Below are positions 57,191-64,000 of a stretch of DNA of 64,000 nt, piece by piece. The notes below the pieces were generated by a model. That model made no database searches. It was given only the letters and a program-made list of their open reading frames with translations, and was not told the origin of the DNA. Made by a program: the position numbers and the translations under genes. This DNA comes from Staphylococcus sp. NRL 16/872 (GTDB lineage: Bacteria > Bacillota > Bacilli > Staphylococcales > Staphylococcaceae): positions 2,046,001 to 2,110,000 of the forward strand of contig NZ_CP119327.1 in assembly GCF_022815905.2 (NCBI RefSeq), in the 5' to 3' direction. Positions within the stretch are counted from its first letter, which is position 1. Each line of letters begins with the position of its first letter.

Positions 57191-57610
57191 ATGAAATATC
57201 AAAAAGATGGGCAAACATTTCTTTTAGTATTAGATAAAGGTGAAGATATTGTAGAAAAAATAACGCAATTTGCTGAAGAACATGAAATGAAATTTGGAAC
57301 AGTAAGTGGCATCGGTGCTTGCGATAATGTAACTTTAAATTTCTATAATTTAGAAACGCAAGAATATGAAGCGCGTGAAATAAATGAAGCATTAGAATTA
57401 ACAAGTTTATTAGGTAATATTTCGCATATCGATGAACAGCCATTTGCCCATTTGCATGGAACGTTTGGCACACGCGATTTCCAAACATTAAGTGGACACT
57501 TAACAAAAGCCATCGTATCAGCTACAGCTGAAATTGTAATTACAATGACAACTATGGATATTAATCGTACACATGATAATGAAACAGGGTTAAATCTATT
57601 ACGTCCGTAA
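57191..57610 (+). CDS. PPC (DUF296) domain protein
   Basis: A 139-residue single-domain protein of the plants-and-prokaryotes-conserved (PPC/DUF296) family: GEDIVEKITQFAEEHEMKFG (~20-39), GTVSGIGACDNVTLNFYNLE, then HLHGTFGTRDFQTLSGHL with the clustered histidines seen in the bacterial trimeric members. Some bind DNA or metals; the role here is unknown. ATG 57191 follows TGAGGTG; a GTG at 57182 lies inside that site. Single gene, divergent from norA. Confidence 0.8.
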   Translation: MKYQKDGQTFLLVLDKGEDIVEKITQFAEEHEMKFGTVSGIGACDNVTLNFYNLETQEYEAREINEALELTSLLGNISHIDEQPFAHLHGTFGTRDFQTLSGHLTKAIVSATAEIVITMTTMDINRTHDNETGLNLLRP

Positions 57611-57794
57611 TGTCCCAGCATATAAAATGCTTCTTAAAATGGATAAATGACTACTTTTCTCAATTCAGTATTATTTCAAATTAATATGCGATATACAGGT
57701 ATATTAGTTGATTACATTTTTATGAAAGTTTATTATTAAAAATTGACTAAACAAATTTAGCGTTTTATTAATATCAAAGAAAGTAGTGTATGAT

Positions 57795-58412
57795 ATGCTA
57801 GCGCGTTATATTGCAAGGATATACTTTATCATTCTTTTTACTGTGTCATTATTTGAATCTCAAGTTTTTAATTTTATGAGTTTAAATCTTTTTTTAGCTT
57901 ATATCCCTTTTGAATTGTGTTTACTTTTAAGACTCTTCAAACCTAGAAAGAGATTTGAATGGCCTCTATTTATAGTGTTCGCACTTATTTTTATATTGCT
58001 AGTGCCTAACACCTTTTATATGCTGACAGATTTAATACATCTAAACCAATTTACTTTTGATTTTTATGTACGCTTAAACTTAATGGAATGGATTTATTTC
58101 ACTTATTTACTTTTAGGCGTCTTTTTAGCAATTTATTGTATGGTGTTAATTTTCATTAATTTATCTCATTTCACTGCAAATAAATGGTTTAATCGTTCAT
58201 TAATTATCGTATTAATGTTTTTGAATGGTTTAGGCATTTATATGGGCCGTTTTTTACGATTTCACACCGTGCATTTAATCACTAGACCTTTCACTATTAT
58301 TCAACAAGTGCTTAATGAGTTAAACATTCATACAATTATTTTCGTACTATTAATGGTATTACTACAAGCTGTTATTATTTTATTTGTAAAAGGAGTGCGT
58401 GTAGCCAAATGA
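57795..58412 (+). CDS. DUF1361 membrane protein
   Basis: A 205-residue integral membrane protein with about six hydrophobic segments. LVPNTFYMLTDLIHL (~75-89), YMGRFLRFHTVHLITRP (~155-171) match the DUF1361 family (conserved PNxxYxxTDLxH and GR..R.ns motifs). Function unknown. The start is uncertain between GTG 57786 and ATG 57795; neither has a strong ribosome binding site. It overlaps the next small membrane gene by four bases, so the two are a unit. Confidence 0.75.
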   Translation: MLARYIARIYFIILFTVSLFESQVFNFMSLNLFLAYIPFELCLLLRLFKPRKRFEWPLFIVFALIFILLVPNTFYMLTDLIHLNQFTFDFYVRLNLMEWIYFTYLLLGVFLAIYCMVLIFINLSHFTANKWFNRSLIIVLMFLNGLGIYMGRFLRFHTVHLITRPFTIIQQVLNELNIHTIIFVLLMVLLQAVIILFVKGVRVAK

Positions 58413-58684
58413 TGAATATTTTTTTACTCCTTATTATAATAGTAGCTTTGCAACTTGTTATAGGGCATTTCTTTAACCGTATCGGTTTCAGTATGAAAAA
58501 TAGTTTATTACTTATGCTTTTACCATTAGGTATCGGTTTATTTTTAGTACAGGTTTTTTATTATGAGCGTCACTACCCTAGATGGGAAGTACCGTTTCAC
58601 GTAAAACTTAGATTAAAATATATGTATTTAATCACTTTCTTAGAATATGTAGCCGTTTATCTCTGCATATTCGTTTTAAATTAA
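58409..58684 (+). CDS. Small membrane protein coupled to the DUF1361 gene
   Basis: A 91-residue protein with three hydrophobic segments (about 4-20, 27-45, 68-90) and a conserved-looking middle YERHYPRWEVPFHVKLRLKY. Its start overlaps the DUF1361 stop (ATGA), indicating translational coupling, and GGAGTG lies upstream. No family recognised; perhaps a partner of the DUF1361 protein. Confidence 0.65.
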   Translation: MMNIFLLLIIIVALQLVIGHFFNRIGFSMKNSLLLMLLPLGIGLFLVQVFYYERHYPRWEVPFHVKLRLKYMYLITFLEYVAVYLCIFVLN

Positions 58685-58698
58685 TACTTATATGTTGA

Positions 58699-58740
58699 AA
58701 AATGCGAGTTCTATTTTAATTCCAATGGGACTCGCATTTT
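58699..58740. terminator. Convergent terminator (small membrane protein / phr)
   Basis: AAAATGCGAGT (58699-58709) pairs with ACTCGCATTTT (58730-58740), an 11-bp perfect stem with A and T flanks. Confidence 0.88.
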
Positions 58741-58751
58741 ATTTAAGTTAT

Positions 58752-60125
58752 TTACAAATTTTTAAATGTAGACATTACATATTCACGGGCGCTTTTATGA
58801 TCGACGATAGGTTCTGGATAGTCCTCGCCTAATTTAACCCCCTCTTTCTCAAGTTGCGATTGATGTTTAAGAGGTTCATGTAGCCATTTAGCTGACATAT
58901 CATCAAGTTCCGGAATATATTTTTTAATGTACAATGCATCTTTATCGAAACGCTCACTTTGTCTTGTTGGGCTAAACATTCTAAAGTATGGTGCAGCATC
59001 TGTGCCTGTAGAAGCAGACCACTGCCAACCATGAACATTTGAAGCTGAATCGAAATCAATAAGTTTCTTTCTGAAATAATCTTCTCCCCATGTCCAATCG
59101 ATAAATAAATCTTTGGTTAGGAATTGTGATACTACCATACGCATACGATTATGCATATAGCCCGTTTCATTTAACTCAGCCATAGCTGCATCTACAATTG
59201 GGAAACCTGTTTTCCCTTCATACCAACACTTAAAATCATTTTTATTATATGACCATTTGATCCCACGATATTTTTCATTAAAAGCTTCATGTGCCGTGTT
59301 GGGATATTGTGTCATTAACACATAATAAAATTCACGGAACATCAATTCTCGAATGAACTTTTCAATATTGCTCTCATCTTCTTCATAACTTTCAAGCAAC
59401 TCAGTGATAATCTGTTTAATATCAATTAGTCCGTAAGCTAATACGATACTTAATTGACTTGTTAACACTTCAGGTAAATACTCCCTATTTGAATCGTAAT
59501 TTTGAATATCATTTTCTAGAAAGCCATGCCATTGATTTAATGCTTGTGCTTCAGATAAACCATCATTTGAATGAACTTTTTTTAGTGTTTGTTGGAACTT
59601 AGCACACAACTTTGCAATATCTTTGAGATTGTAGTCGTAAGCTGAGTGTTGACGAAGACTAGAACGATGCGCTTTATAAAAGCTCGTAAACACTTTATAA
59701 GGCGCGCCTTGTTTGTTCATTGTCGTACTTGGTTTAAAATAATGATTCGCTCGTAAAGTAACCACCGAAATATCATATTTTTTGAATACTTTTTTTAAGT
59801 GGTGAATATCATAACTTTCTTGATGATAACTCATAATATCTCCTGCTATGACCACTTCTTCAATATGCTTCTCCTTGCAAAAATCCCCTAATTCGCTGTA
59901 TTCAATTAAGAATGGTTCAATATCACGCTTTTTTAATTCTGTTAAAAATTTTTCCAACACACCATAATAAAAATTACGTTTCATTTTAGTGCCATTTTCC
60001 TCAAATATTTCCTGAGGAATAATTAAATAGCATTGATCTATATCATTCTGTTGCTGACTTATGTATTCAAGTAATGGATTATTTTGAGTTCGAAAAACCC
60101 TATTAAGTATTACTCCTACATTCAT
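58752..60125 (-). CDS. phrB: Deoxyribodipyrimidine photolyase
   Basis: A 457-residue class I photolyase/cryptochrome-family flavoprotein that reverses UV cyclobutane dimers using light. The N-terminal antenna domain starts MNVGVILNRVFRTQNNPLL; the FAD domain has TGFPIVDAAMAELNETGYMH (~308-327), NRMRMVVSQFLTKDLFIDW (~328-346) and WQWSASTGTDAAPYFRMF with the DNA/FAD-binding residues. I choose ATG 60125 after GAGGAGTGAAACG; the frame runs to 60140 across the site. Confidence 0.94.
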   Translation of the reverse strand: MNVGVILNRVFRTQNNPLLEYISQQQNDIDQCYLIIPQEIFEENGTKMKRNFYYGVLEKFLTELKKRDIEPFLIEYSELGDFCKEKHIEEVVIAGDIMSYHQESYDIHHLKKVFKKYDISVVTLRANHYFKPSTTMNKQGAPYKVFTSFYKAHRSSLRQHSAYDYNLKDIAKLCAKFQQTLKKVHSNDGLSEAQALNQWHGFLENDIQNYDSNREYLPEVLTSQLSIVLAYGLIDIKQIITELLESYEEDESNIEKFIRELMFREFYYVLMTQYPNTAHEAFNEKYRGIKWSYNKNDFKCWYEGKTGFPIVDAAMAELNETGYMHNRMRMVVSQFLTKDLFIDWTWGEDYFRKKLIDFDSASNVHGWQWSASTGTDAAPYFRMFSPTRQSERFDKDALYIKKYIPELDDMSAKWLHEPLKHQSQLEKEGVKLGEDYPEPIVDHKSAREYVMSTFKNL

Positions 60126-60178
60126 CGTTTCACTCCTCATTTAGTATCTATTGTTTTTACCCATTTTCAAGAAAATAA

Positions 60179-60216
60179 AAAACTTTGCAATGCTTTGATG
60201 TACATCACAAAGTTTT
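60179..60216 (-). terminator. Terminator of the 98-residue membrane protein gene
   Basis: AAAACTTTG (60179-60187) pairs with CAAAGTTTT (60208-60216); minus-strand continuation is T-rich (TTTTTATTTTC). Confidence 0.7.
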
Positions 60217-60232
60217 CATTATCTCGATTTAA

Positions 60233-60529
60233 TTATCCAAAAATTTCACGATTTAATCCAAAAACATATAATAATGTAAAGAATACTGCTGCACTTAAAA
60301 TCGTTAAAATCAATGTTAAAATCAGTGTTCGTTTAAACTTATTTATAAATGCGATAAATAACATGCCTAGATTATAAGCAAAGAAAAGACCAAATAACGC
60401 CATTGTTACTTTTATATTAGTATAAAATATGTTCAGTAATAAAATTATAATTGCAAAAACGACATATGGAATCGTTATCCATTTAAATTCAAAACGAATT
60501 TGTTTTGTACGTTTATCTTCATTATTCAT
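60233..60529 (-). CDS. Small three-helix membrane protein
   Basis: A 98-residue protein with a charged N-terminus (MNNEDKRTKQIRFEFKW) and three hydrophobic segments (about 18-35, 40-62, 68-92). ATG 60529 follows AAAAAGGAGGG, a strong ribosome binding site, which supports it as a real gene. No named family recognised; function unknown. Confidence 0.7.
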   Translation of the reverse strand: MNNEDKRTKQIRFEFKWITIPYVVFAIIILLLNIFYTNIKVTMALFGLFFAYNLGMLFIAFINKFKRTLILTLILTILSAAVFFTLLYVFGLNREIFG

Positions 60530-60621
60530 GCATAAACCCTCCTTTTTACATTATAAGACATAATCCAAATTCCTCATATATATTACATGTGACAAAGTCT
60601 TAACATTCACTGGGGCTTACT

Positions 60622-61548
60622 TTAAGTAAACTGAATCATTTCTAACTGATTTCGCAATCTATTGATGTCTAATCCTTCTCCAATAATTACAATTGTTAAT
60701 GGTACATTTTTATCAATCACCCCATAATCTGGTAAACCCATGGAATATTGAAATTCGTACGTCGCCTCAGGTAAATCTCTAAATTTCACAAAACCTTTTA
60801 ATCGCAAGACATTGTCAGGTAATCTTAAAATAAATCGGTAAAATAGTTGACGGTCTATAGCAGAAGTAAAGGTATATTGCATCGATTGAATGTGATAATG
60901 ATGAGTATGGTGATGAGATTTTGACGAGGGCTGCATATGTCCTTTTAATTCCTCATCGTTTACCTGACTATACGTTGTACTAATAAGTAACGCTTCGGAA
61001 TTAAGACGACTTAACTCTTCTTTACTATTTTTCAGTGTTTCTTCTTCTACTAAATCGGTTTTATTAAGTATAATCACATCACTATATGCAATTTGTTCTT
61101 CCATTAAACTTATAGTCGAGTCAGTATAGTTATCTTTTTTTGAAAAGCGTTGCGCATCCACTAGGCCAATAATTTGAGGCGTTTGAACATCTCTAATAAT
61201 ACTTGGATCTTGGCAAGCAGTAAAAATCTCTAACGGGTGTGCAATACCTGTTGCTTCTATAACTATGTGTTGCATTTCCTTTTGGCGAACTAGTAAATTC
61301 AATTGATTTACTAAATCATTATTTAAATCACAACATACGCAACCATTAATTAAAGATTTAACTGACACATCTTCTCCAACTAATAAACTATCGACATCAA
61401 ATTGCCCAAATTCATTCATTATAATAGTAACTTTCTCATCTTTTTTTAATAATTGGTCTATATAATACTTTAAGAATGTAGTTTTGCCACTTCCTAAAAA
61501 GCCGCTAATAATTGTAATAGATATTTTTTCATTTTTATTATTTATCAT
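60622..61548 (-). CDS. COG0523 (CobW/ZagA-like) GTPase, probable metal chaperone
   Basis: A 308-residue G3E P-loop GTPase. Walker A GFLGSGKT at 16-23, the metal-binding CxCC motif C70-C72-C73 in GCVCCDL, base-specificity NKTDLVEE (~155) and a histidine-rich loop SHHHTHHYHI (~212-221). The C-terminal CobW_C domain follows (FYRFILRLPDNVLRLKGFV). Members deliver zinc or other metals to target proteins; this one has no recognised Zur box and lacks a zinc-gene neighbour, so the metal is not fixed. Its ribosome binding site is weak. Confidence 0.86.
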   Translation of the reverse strand: MINNKNEKISITIISGFLGSGKTTFLKYYIDQLLKKDEKVTIIMNEFGQFDVDSLLVGEDVSVKSLINGCVCCDLNNDLVNQLNLLVRQKEMQHIVIEATGIAHPLEIFTACQDPSIIRDVQTPQIIGLVDAQRFSKKDNYTDSTISLMEEQIAYSDVIILNKTDLVEEETLKNSKEELSRLNSEALLISTTYSQVNDEELKGHMQPSSKSHHHTHHYHIQSMQYTFTSAIDRQLFYRFILRLPDNVLRLKGFVKFRDLPEATYEFQYSMGLPDYGVIDKNVPLTIVIIGEGLDINRLRNQLEMIQFT

Positions 61549-61771
61549 TTTTAAAACTCTTTTCTATTTAAAAAATATTTGAAATTGATAATATAAGTAT
61601 ATGCTTTAGATTACACTTGATTAAAATAGAATTATCTTCTAAAATTTAAGCATACTTTAATTTTAGCATGGCATTGAAACGAAGTGTGTTGCAAGTTATA
61701 TTTTACACAACATAGACGAAATTTAATCCGAAACATAGAGAGACGGATGGAATGTCTGGAGGAGAACTTTA

Positions 61772-62209
61772 ATGTCTGAACAACATAATTTAAAAGAGCA
61801 ACTATGCTTTAGTTTGTACAATGCACAAAGACAAGTTAATCGCTACTATTCAAACAAAGTCTTTAAAAAGTACAACCTTACTTACCCACAATTTTTAGTG
61901 TTAAGTATTTTATGGGATGAATCTCCTGTAAATGTTAAAAAGGTAGTTACAGAACTCGCTTTAGATACTGGTACAGTATCACCTTTATTAAAAAGAATGG
62001 AACACGTTGATTTAATTAAACGTGAACGTTCTGAAGTCGATCAACGTGAAGTATTCATTCATCTTACTGAAAAAAGTGAACAAATTAAACCTGAATTAAG
62101 CGATGCATCTAAAAAAGTTGCTACCGCATCTTCTTTAAGTACTGATGAAGTGAAAGAACTTAATCGTCTATTAGGCAAAGTCATCGATGCCTTTACTGAA
62201 AACAAATAA
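61772..62209 (+). CDS. mgrA: MgrA, MarR-family global regulator
   Basis: A 145-residue winged-helix repressor/activator, nearly identical by eye to S. aureus MgrA ([16 protein letters not shown] at the start). Redox-sensing C12 is present, as is the DNA-recognition segment [20 protein letters not shown] (~64-83) and the wing [13 protein letters not shown]. MgrA controls autolysis, capsule, surface adhesins and norA-type efflux genes; norA lies 5 kb away. ATG 61772 follows GGAGGAGAAC. Single gene with its own strong terminator. Confidence 0.96.
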   Translation: MSEQHNLKEQLCFSLYNAQRQVNRYYSNKVFKKYNLTYPQFLVLSILWDESPVNVKKVVTELALDTGTVSPLLKRMEHVDLIKRERSEVDQREVFIHLTEKSEQIKPELSDASKKVATASSLSTDEVKELNRLLGKVIDAFTENK

Positions 62210-62284
62210 ATGACATGCTAATACAACTCTAATTAAAGTTATATATTTCGAAACAATTATATATATTTATCAATAACGAAAAAC

Positions 62285-62321
62285 CTGAGATATCTCAATA
62301 TAATAGATATCTCAGTTTTTT
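62285..62321 (+). terminator. mgrA terminator
   Basis: CTGAGATATCT (62285-62295) and AGATATCTCAG (62305-62315) are perfect arms followed by six T. Confidence 0.92.
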
Positions 62322-62432
62322 CGTTTTAATTGATATTTAAGTTAGAAATCCCAAATATAGACAATAAATGACGTTGTTTAATGCTCTAGAAATAAAGGTT
62401 ATTGATGAATCTAAGCACCTATACGCTTAAGT

Positions 62433-62475
62433 AAGTAGTTCTAGTGATTAAAATCAAAGAACTACTTCTCGTTTT
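62433..62475 (-). terminator. Terminator of the CydC-type ABC gene
   Basis: AAGTAGTTCT (62433-62442) pairs with AGAACTACTT (62458-62467) just after the minus-strand stop codon. Confidence 0.75.
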
Positions 62476-64000
62476 TTATTTATCATTTTCTTTGATCAAA
62501 CGACTTAAATAACTATCCCTTTCAACTAGTGCATCATAACTGCCTTGTTCAATCACTTGTCCATCAATCATCACAACAATTTTATCAAAACGCGATAGTA
62601 ACGCTATATCGTGCGTAGCAATTACCAGTGTTTTCGAATATTGGTTCACCAAACGCATCATATTTTCAGTATTCTCTTCATCTAATGCTGTTGTTGGTTC
62701 ATCTAATATCCACACATCTACTTTTTTTAAGAGTAAGCGCGCAAGCGCTAAGCGTTGAATTTCTCCTCCAGATAATGTATGCCCATCAAGCGTAAGATGT
62801 TGATCTAATTTCAAATGTCCAAGATTCACTTGTTCTAATGCTTGCAGTAATGTCTCATCTTTTTCCTCTGAGAATAAATTCTCACGAATGGTACCATCAA
62901 ATAGCTGTTGTGTTTGCAATAACACATTAAGTTCATTATAGCGTGTTTCTTCTGTGATATCCGTTACTGTCTGGCCATAAAGTTTAACGTCACCACGTGG
63001 TATATCATATAAACCACTTAGAATTTGGAGTAAAGTACTTTTACCAGAACCAGACGGACCGATAATAGCCACTTTTTCTCCCTTATTGACAGTTAAATTA
63101 ATATTATTTAATACCGGCGTCTCTTGATAGAGATAATTAAAAGTTAAATCCTCAACTTCAAATACGTTTCCATTTCTAGAGTTAATATCAGATGATGATG
63201 TAGTAGTTGGATATGACAAGACATCGTTTAAATCAGCCAAGGCTTCATCGGTATCAGCTTTATAATATGCAAAGTTACTCATAGGCACGGTTTGTTCAAA
63301 TAGCGTCAATACCATTAATACGATACTTGTTAAATAGATAACATTGAGCTGACCGTTCCCCACTTGTATTACACCAAATGCAAAACTGACAAATAGAGCT
63401 AACATCGCAAGTATATTTAATATATAATCATACAACGTTAAGAAGCGCGCCTCCTTCGCTTGCAACTTATCATACTTATTCAATGATTCGAGCACATTTT
63501 GACGATACGCTTCAGTTTGATTAAAACGATTTAATTCTTCATAACCTTCTTTATAGTCATAAAACTTTGCTAAAGTATCTTGTTGTTGAAGTGCAACTTG
63601 TTGTTTCAATGTACGTGCACGTTTCGCACTAAGCCACGGCACAATCCATAATGAACACAACATACTAATCACAATAATAATCGTATGTGCAACGCTAAAA
63701 TAAATCAGCGTTATAGCTGCAATGATTGCTGTAAATCCGATCACTATTGGCGGATAATACACGCGTAAATAAATATTTTGAAGTGCTTCTACTTTACTAA
63801 TCATTTTAGAAATAAGGTCACTTGATTTATATTTACGATAAATATTCGGTACACGTGGAATTAAGTGCTGTAATAATTGTACCCTCACATCGCGTAGCAT
63901 TGTAAATGTTGTGCGATGTGATAATAAGCGTTCTCCATAACGGGCAATGGCACGTAAGAAACCAAATAATTTTACGGATACAACGAGTACCATCAATGCA
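62476..64000 (-). CDS. cydC: CydC-type thiol-reductant ABC exporter subunit (5' end missing)
   Basis: An ABC half-transporter of at least 508 codons; the frame continues past the right edge, so roughly 50-60 N-terminal residues are missing. VKLFGFLRAIARYGERLLSH is the CydC/CydD helix-2 signature. Membrane segments fill the first ~240 visible residues; the ATPase domain has Walker A GPSGSGKST, signature LSGGEIQRLALARLLLK, Walker B VWILDEPTTALD and switch ATHDIALL. CydDC exports cysteine or glutathione-type thiols needed for cytochrome bd assembly. A CydD partner would lie beyond the window. Confidence 0.85.
   Translation of the reverse strand, partial: ALMVLVVSVKLFGFLRAIARYGERLLSHRTTFTMLRDVRVQLLQHLIPRVPNIYRKYKSSDLISKMISKVEALQNIYLRVYYPPIVIGFTAIIAAITLIYFSVAHTIIIVISMLCSLWIVPWLSAKRARTLKQQVALQQQDTLAKFYDYKEGYEELNRFNQTEAYRQNVLESLNKYDKLQAKEARFLTLYDYILNILAMLALFVSFAFGVIQVGNGQLNVIYLTSIVLMVLTLFEQTVPMSNFAYYKADTDEALADLNDVLSYPTTTSSSDINSRNGNVFEVEDLTFNYLYQETPVLNNINLTVNKGEKVAIIGPSGSGKSTLLQILSGLYDIPRGDVKLYGQTVTDITEETRYNELNVLLQTQQLFDGTIRENLFSEEKDETLLQALEQVNLGHLKLDQHLTLDGHTLSGGEIQRLALARLLLKKVDVWILDEPTTALDEENTENMMRLVNQYSKTLVIATHDIALLSRFDKIVVMIDGQVIEQGSYDALVERDSYLSRLIKENDK

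Noticed and set aside
57090..57506. 138-codon minus-strand open frame
   Set aside because: Antisense to the PPC-domain gene, which has clear family motifs and a ribosome binding site.
61549..61771. Zur box for the COG0523 GTPase
   Set aside because: No match to the TAAATCGTAAT-type palindrome was found.

Overview
The window is a low-GC Staphylococcus chromosome segment, most likely from a coagulase-negative species. The evidence is the gene content and order (mgrA, norA, fruRKA, mpfA, queCDE, pabABC, ltaS, recQ, nrdIEF, sst, pepT, gdpS, tagO), near-identity by eye of several products to remembered S. aureus proteins (MgrA, NorA, LtaS, QueF), AT-rich DNA and strong GGAGG-type ribosome binding sites. 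The order follows the S. aureus mgrA-to-tagO region. The species cannot be fixed from this window. No rRNA, tRNA or CRISPR array was seen.

Layout. 1-9.3 kb: 5' end of tagO, the GGDEF protein gdpS, a two-gene ThrE-type exporter, pepT, a glycerate kinase, a bacilliredoxin-like protein, a lipoprotein, a GrpB-like protein, murB and a CHY zinc-finger protein. 9.3-14.4 kb: Fur-controlled siderophore uptake (sstABCD plus a tandem second SstD). 14.6-18.2 kb: class Ib ribonucleotide reductase nrdIEF, behind a long leader with NrdR boxes and a terminator-like hairpin. 19-22.2 kb: an EamA transporter with queF behind a LexA-type operator, then a POT peptide transporter. 22.3-24.7 kb: the accessory patch, with a decayed IS1182-family transposase, a hairpin-rich tail and a TarM/TagE-like glycosyltransferase.

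24.9-36.8 kb: lipid-kinase family protein, deoxyribonucleotidase, hisC, second POT transporter, an OpuB/EgtU-type ABC importer, RecQ, an Uup/YfmR-type ABC-F protein and a ZIP transporter. 36.8-43.6 kb: ltaS, pxpBC and the pabABC folate branch. 43.7-45.8 kb: preQ1-I riboswitch and queCDE. 45.9-54.7 kb: a membrane protein, CsbB-like glycosyltransferase, aldo-keto reductase, mpfA, the fructose operon fruRKA and a YbaK deacylase. 55-64 kb: secreted/anchored protein, norA, PPC protein, DUF1361 protein, photolyase, COG0523 GTPase, mgrA and a CydC-type ABC subunit cut by the window end.

The most interesting signals are regulatory: (i) a perfect Shine-Dalgarno of mpfA separated from its TTG start by a GAAA-capped hairpin; (ii) the nrdIEF leader with two NrdR boxes 32 bp apart just after the -10 and an intrinsic-terminator-like hairpin before nrdI; (iii) a LexA-like operator ahead of EamA-queF; (iv) 10-bp phased repeats plus a cre-like site inside the fruR promoter; (v) two structured intergenic repeat elements flanking the gene at 55.0-55.5 kb. 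No wholly new multi-gene system was recognised; the window is mostly core genome.
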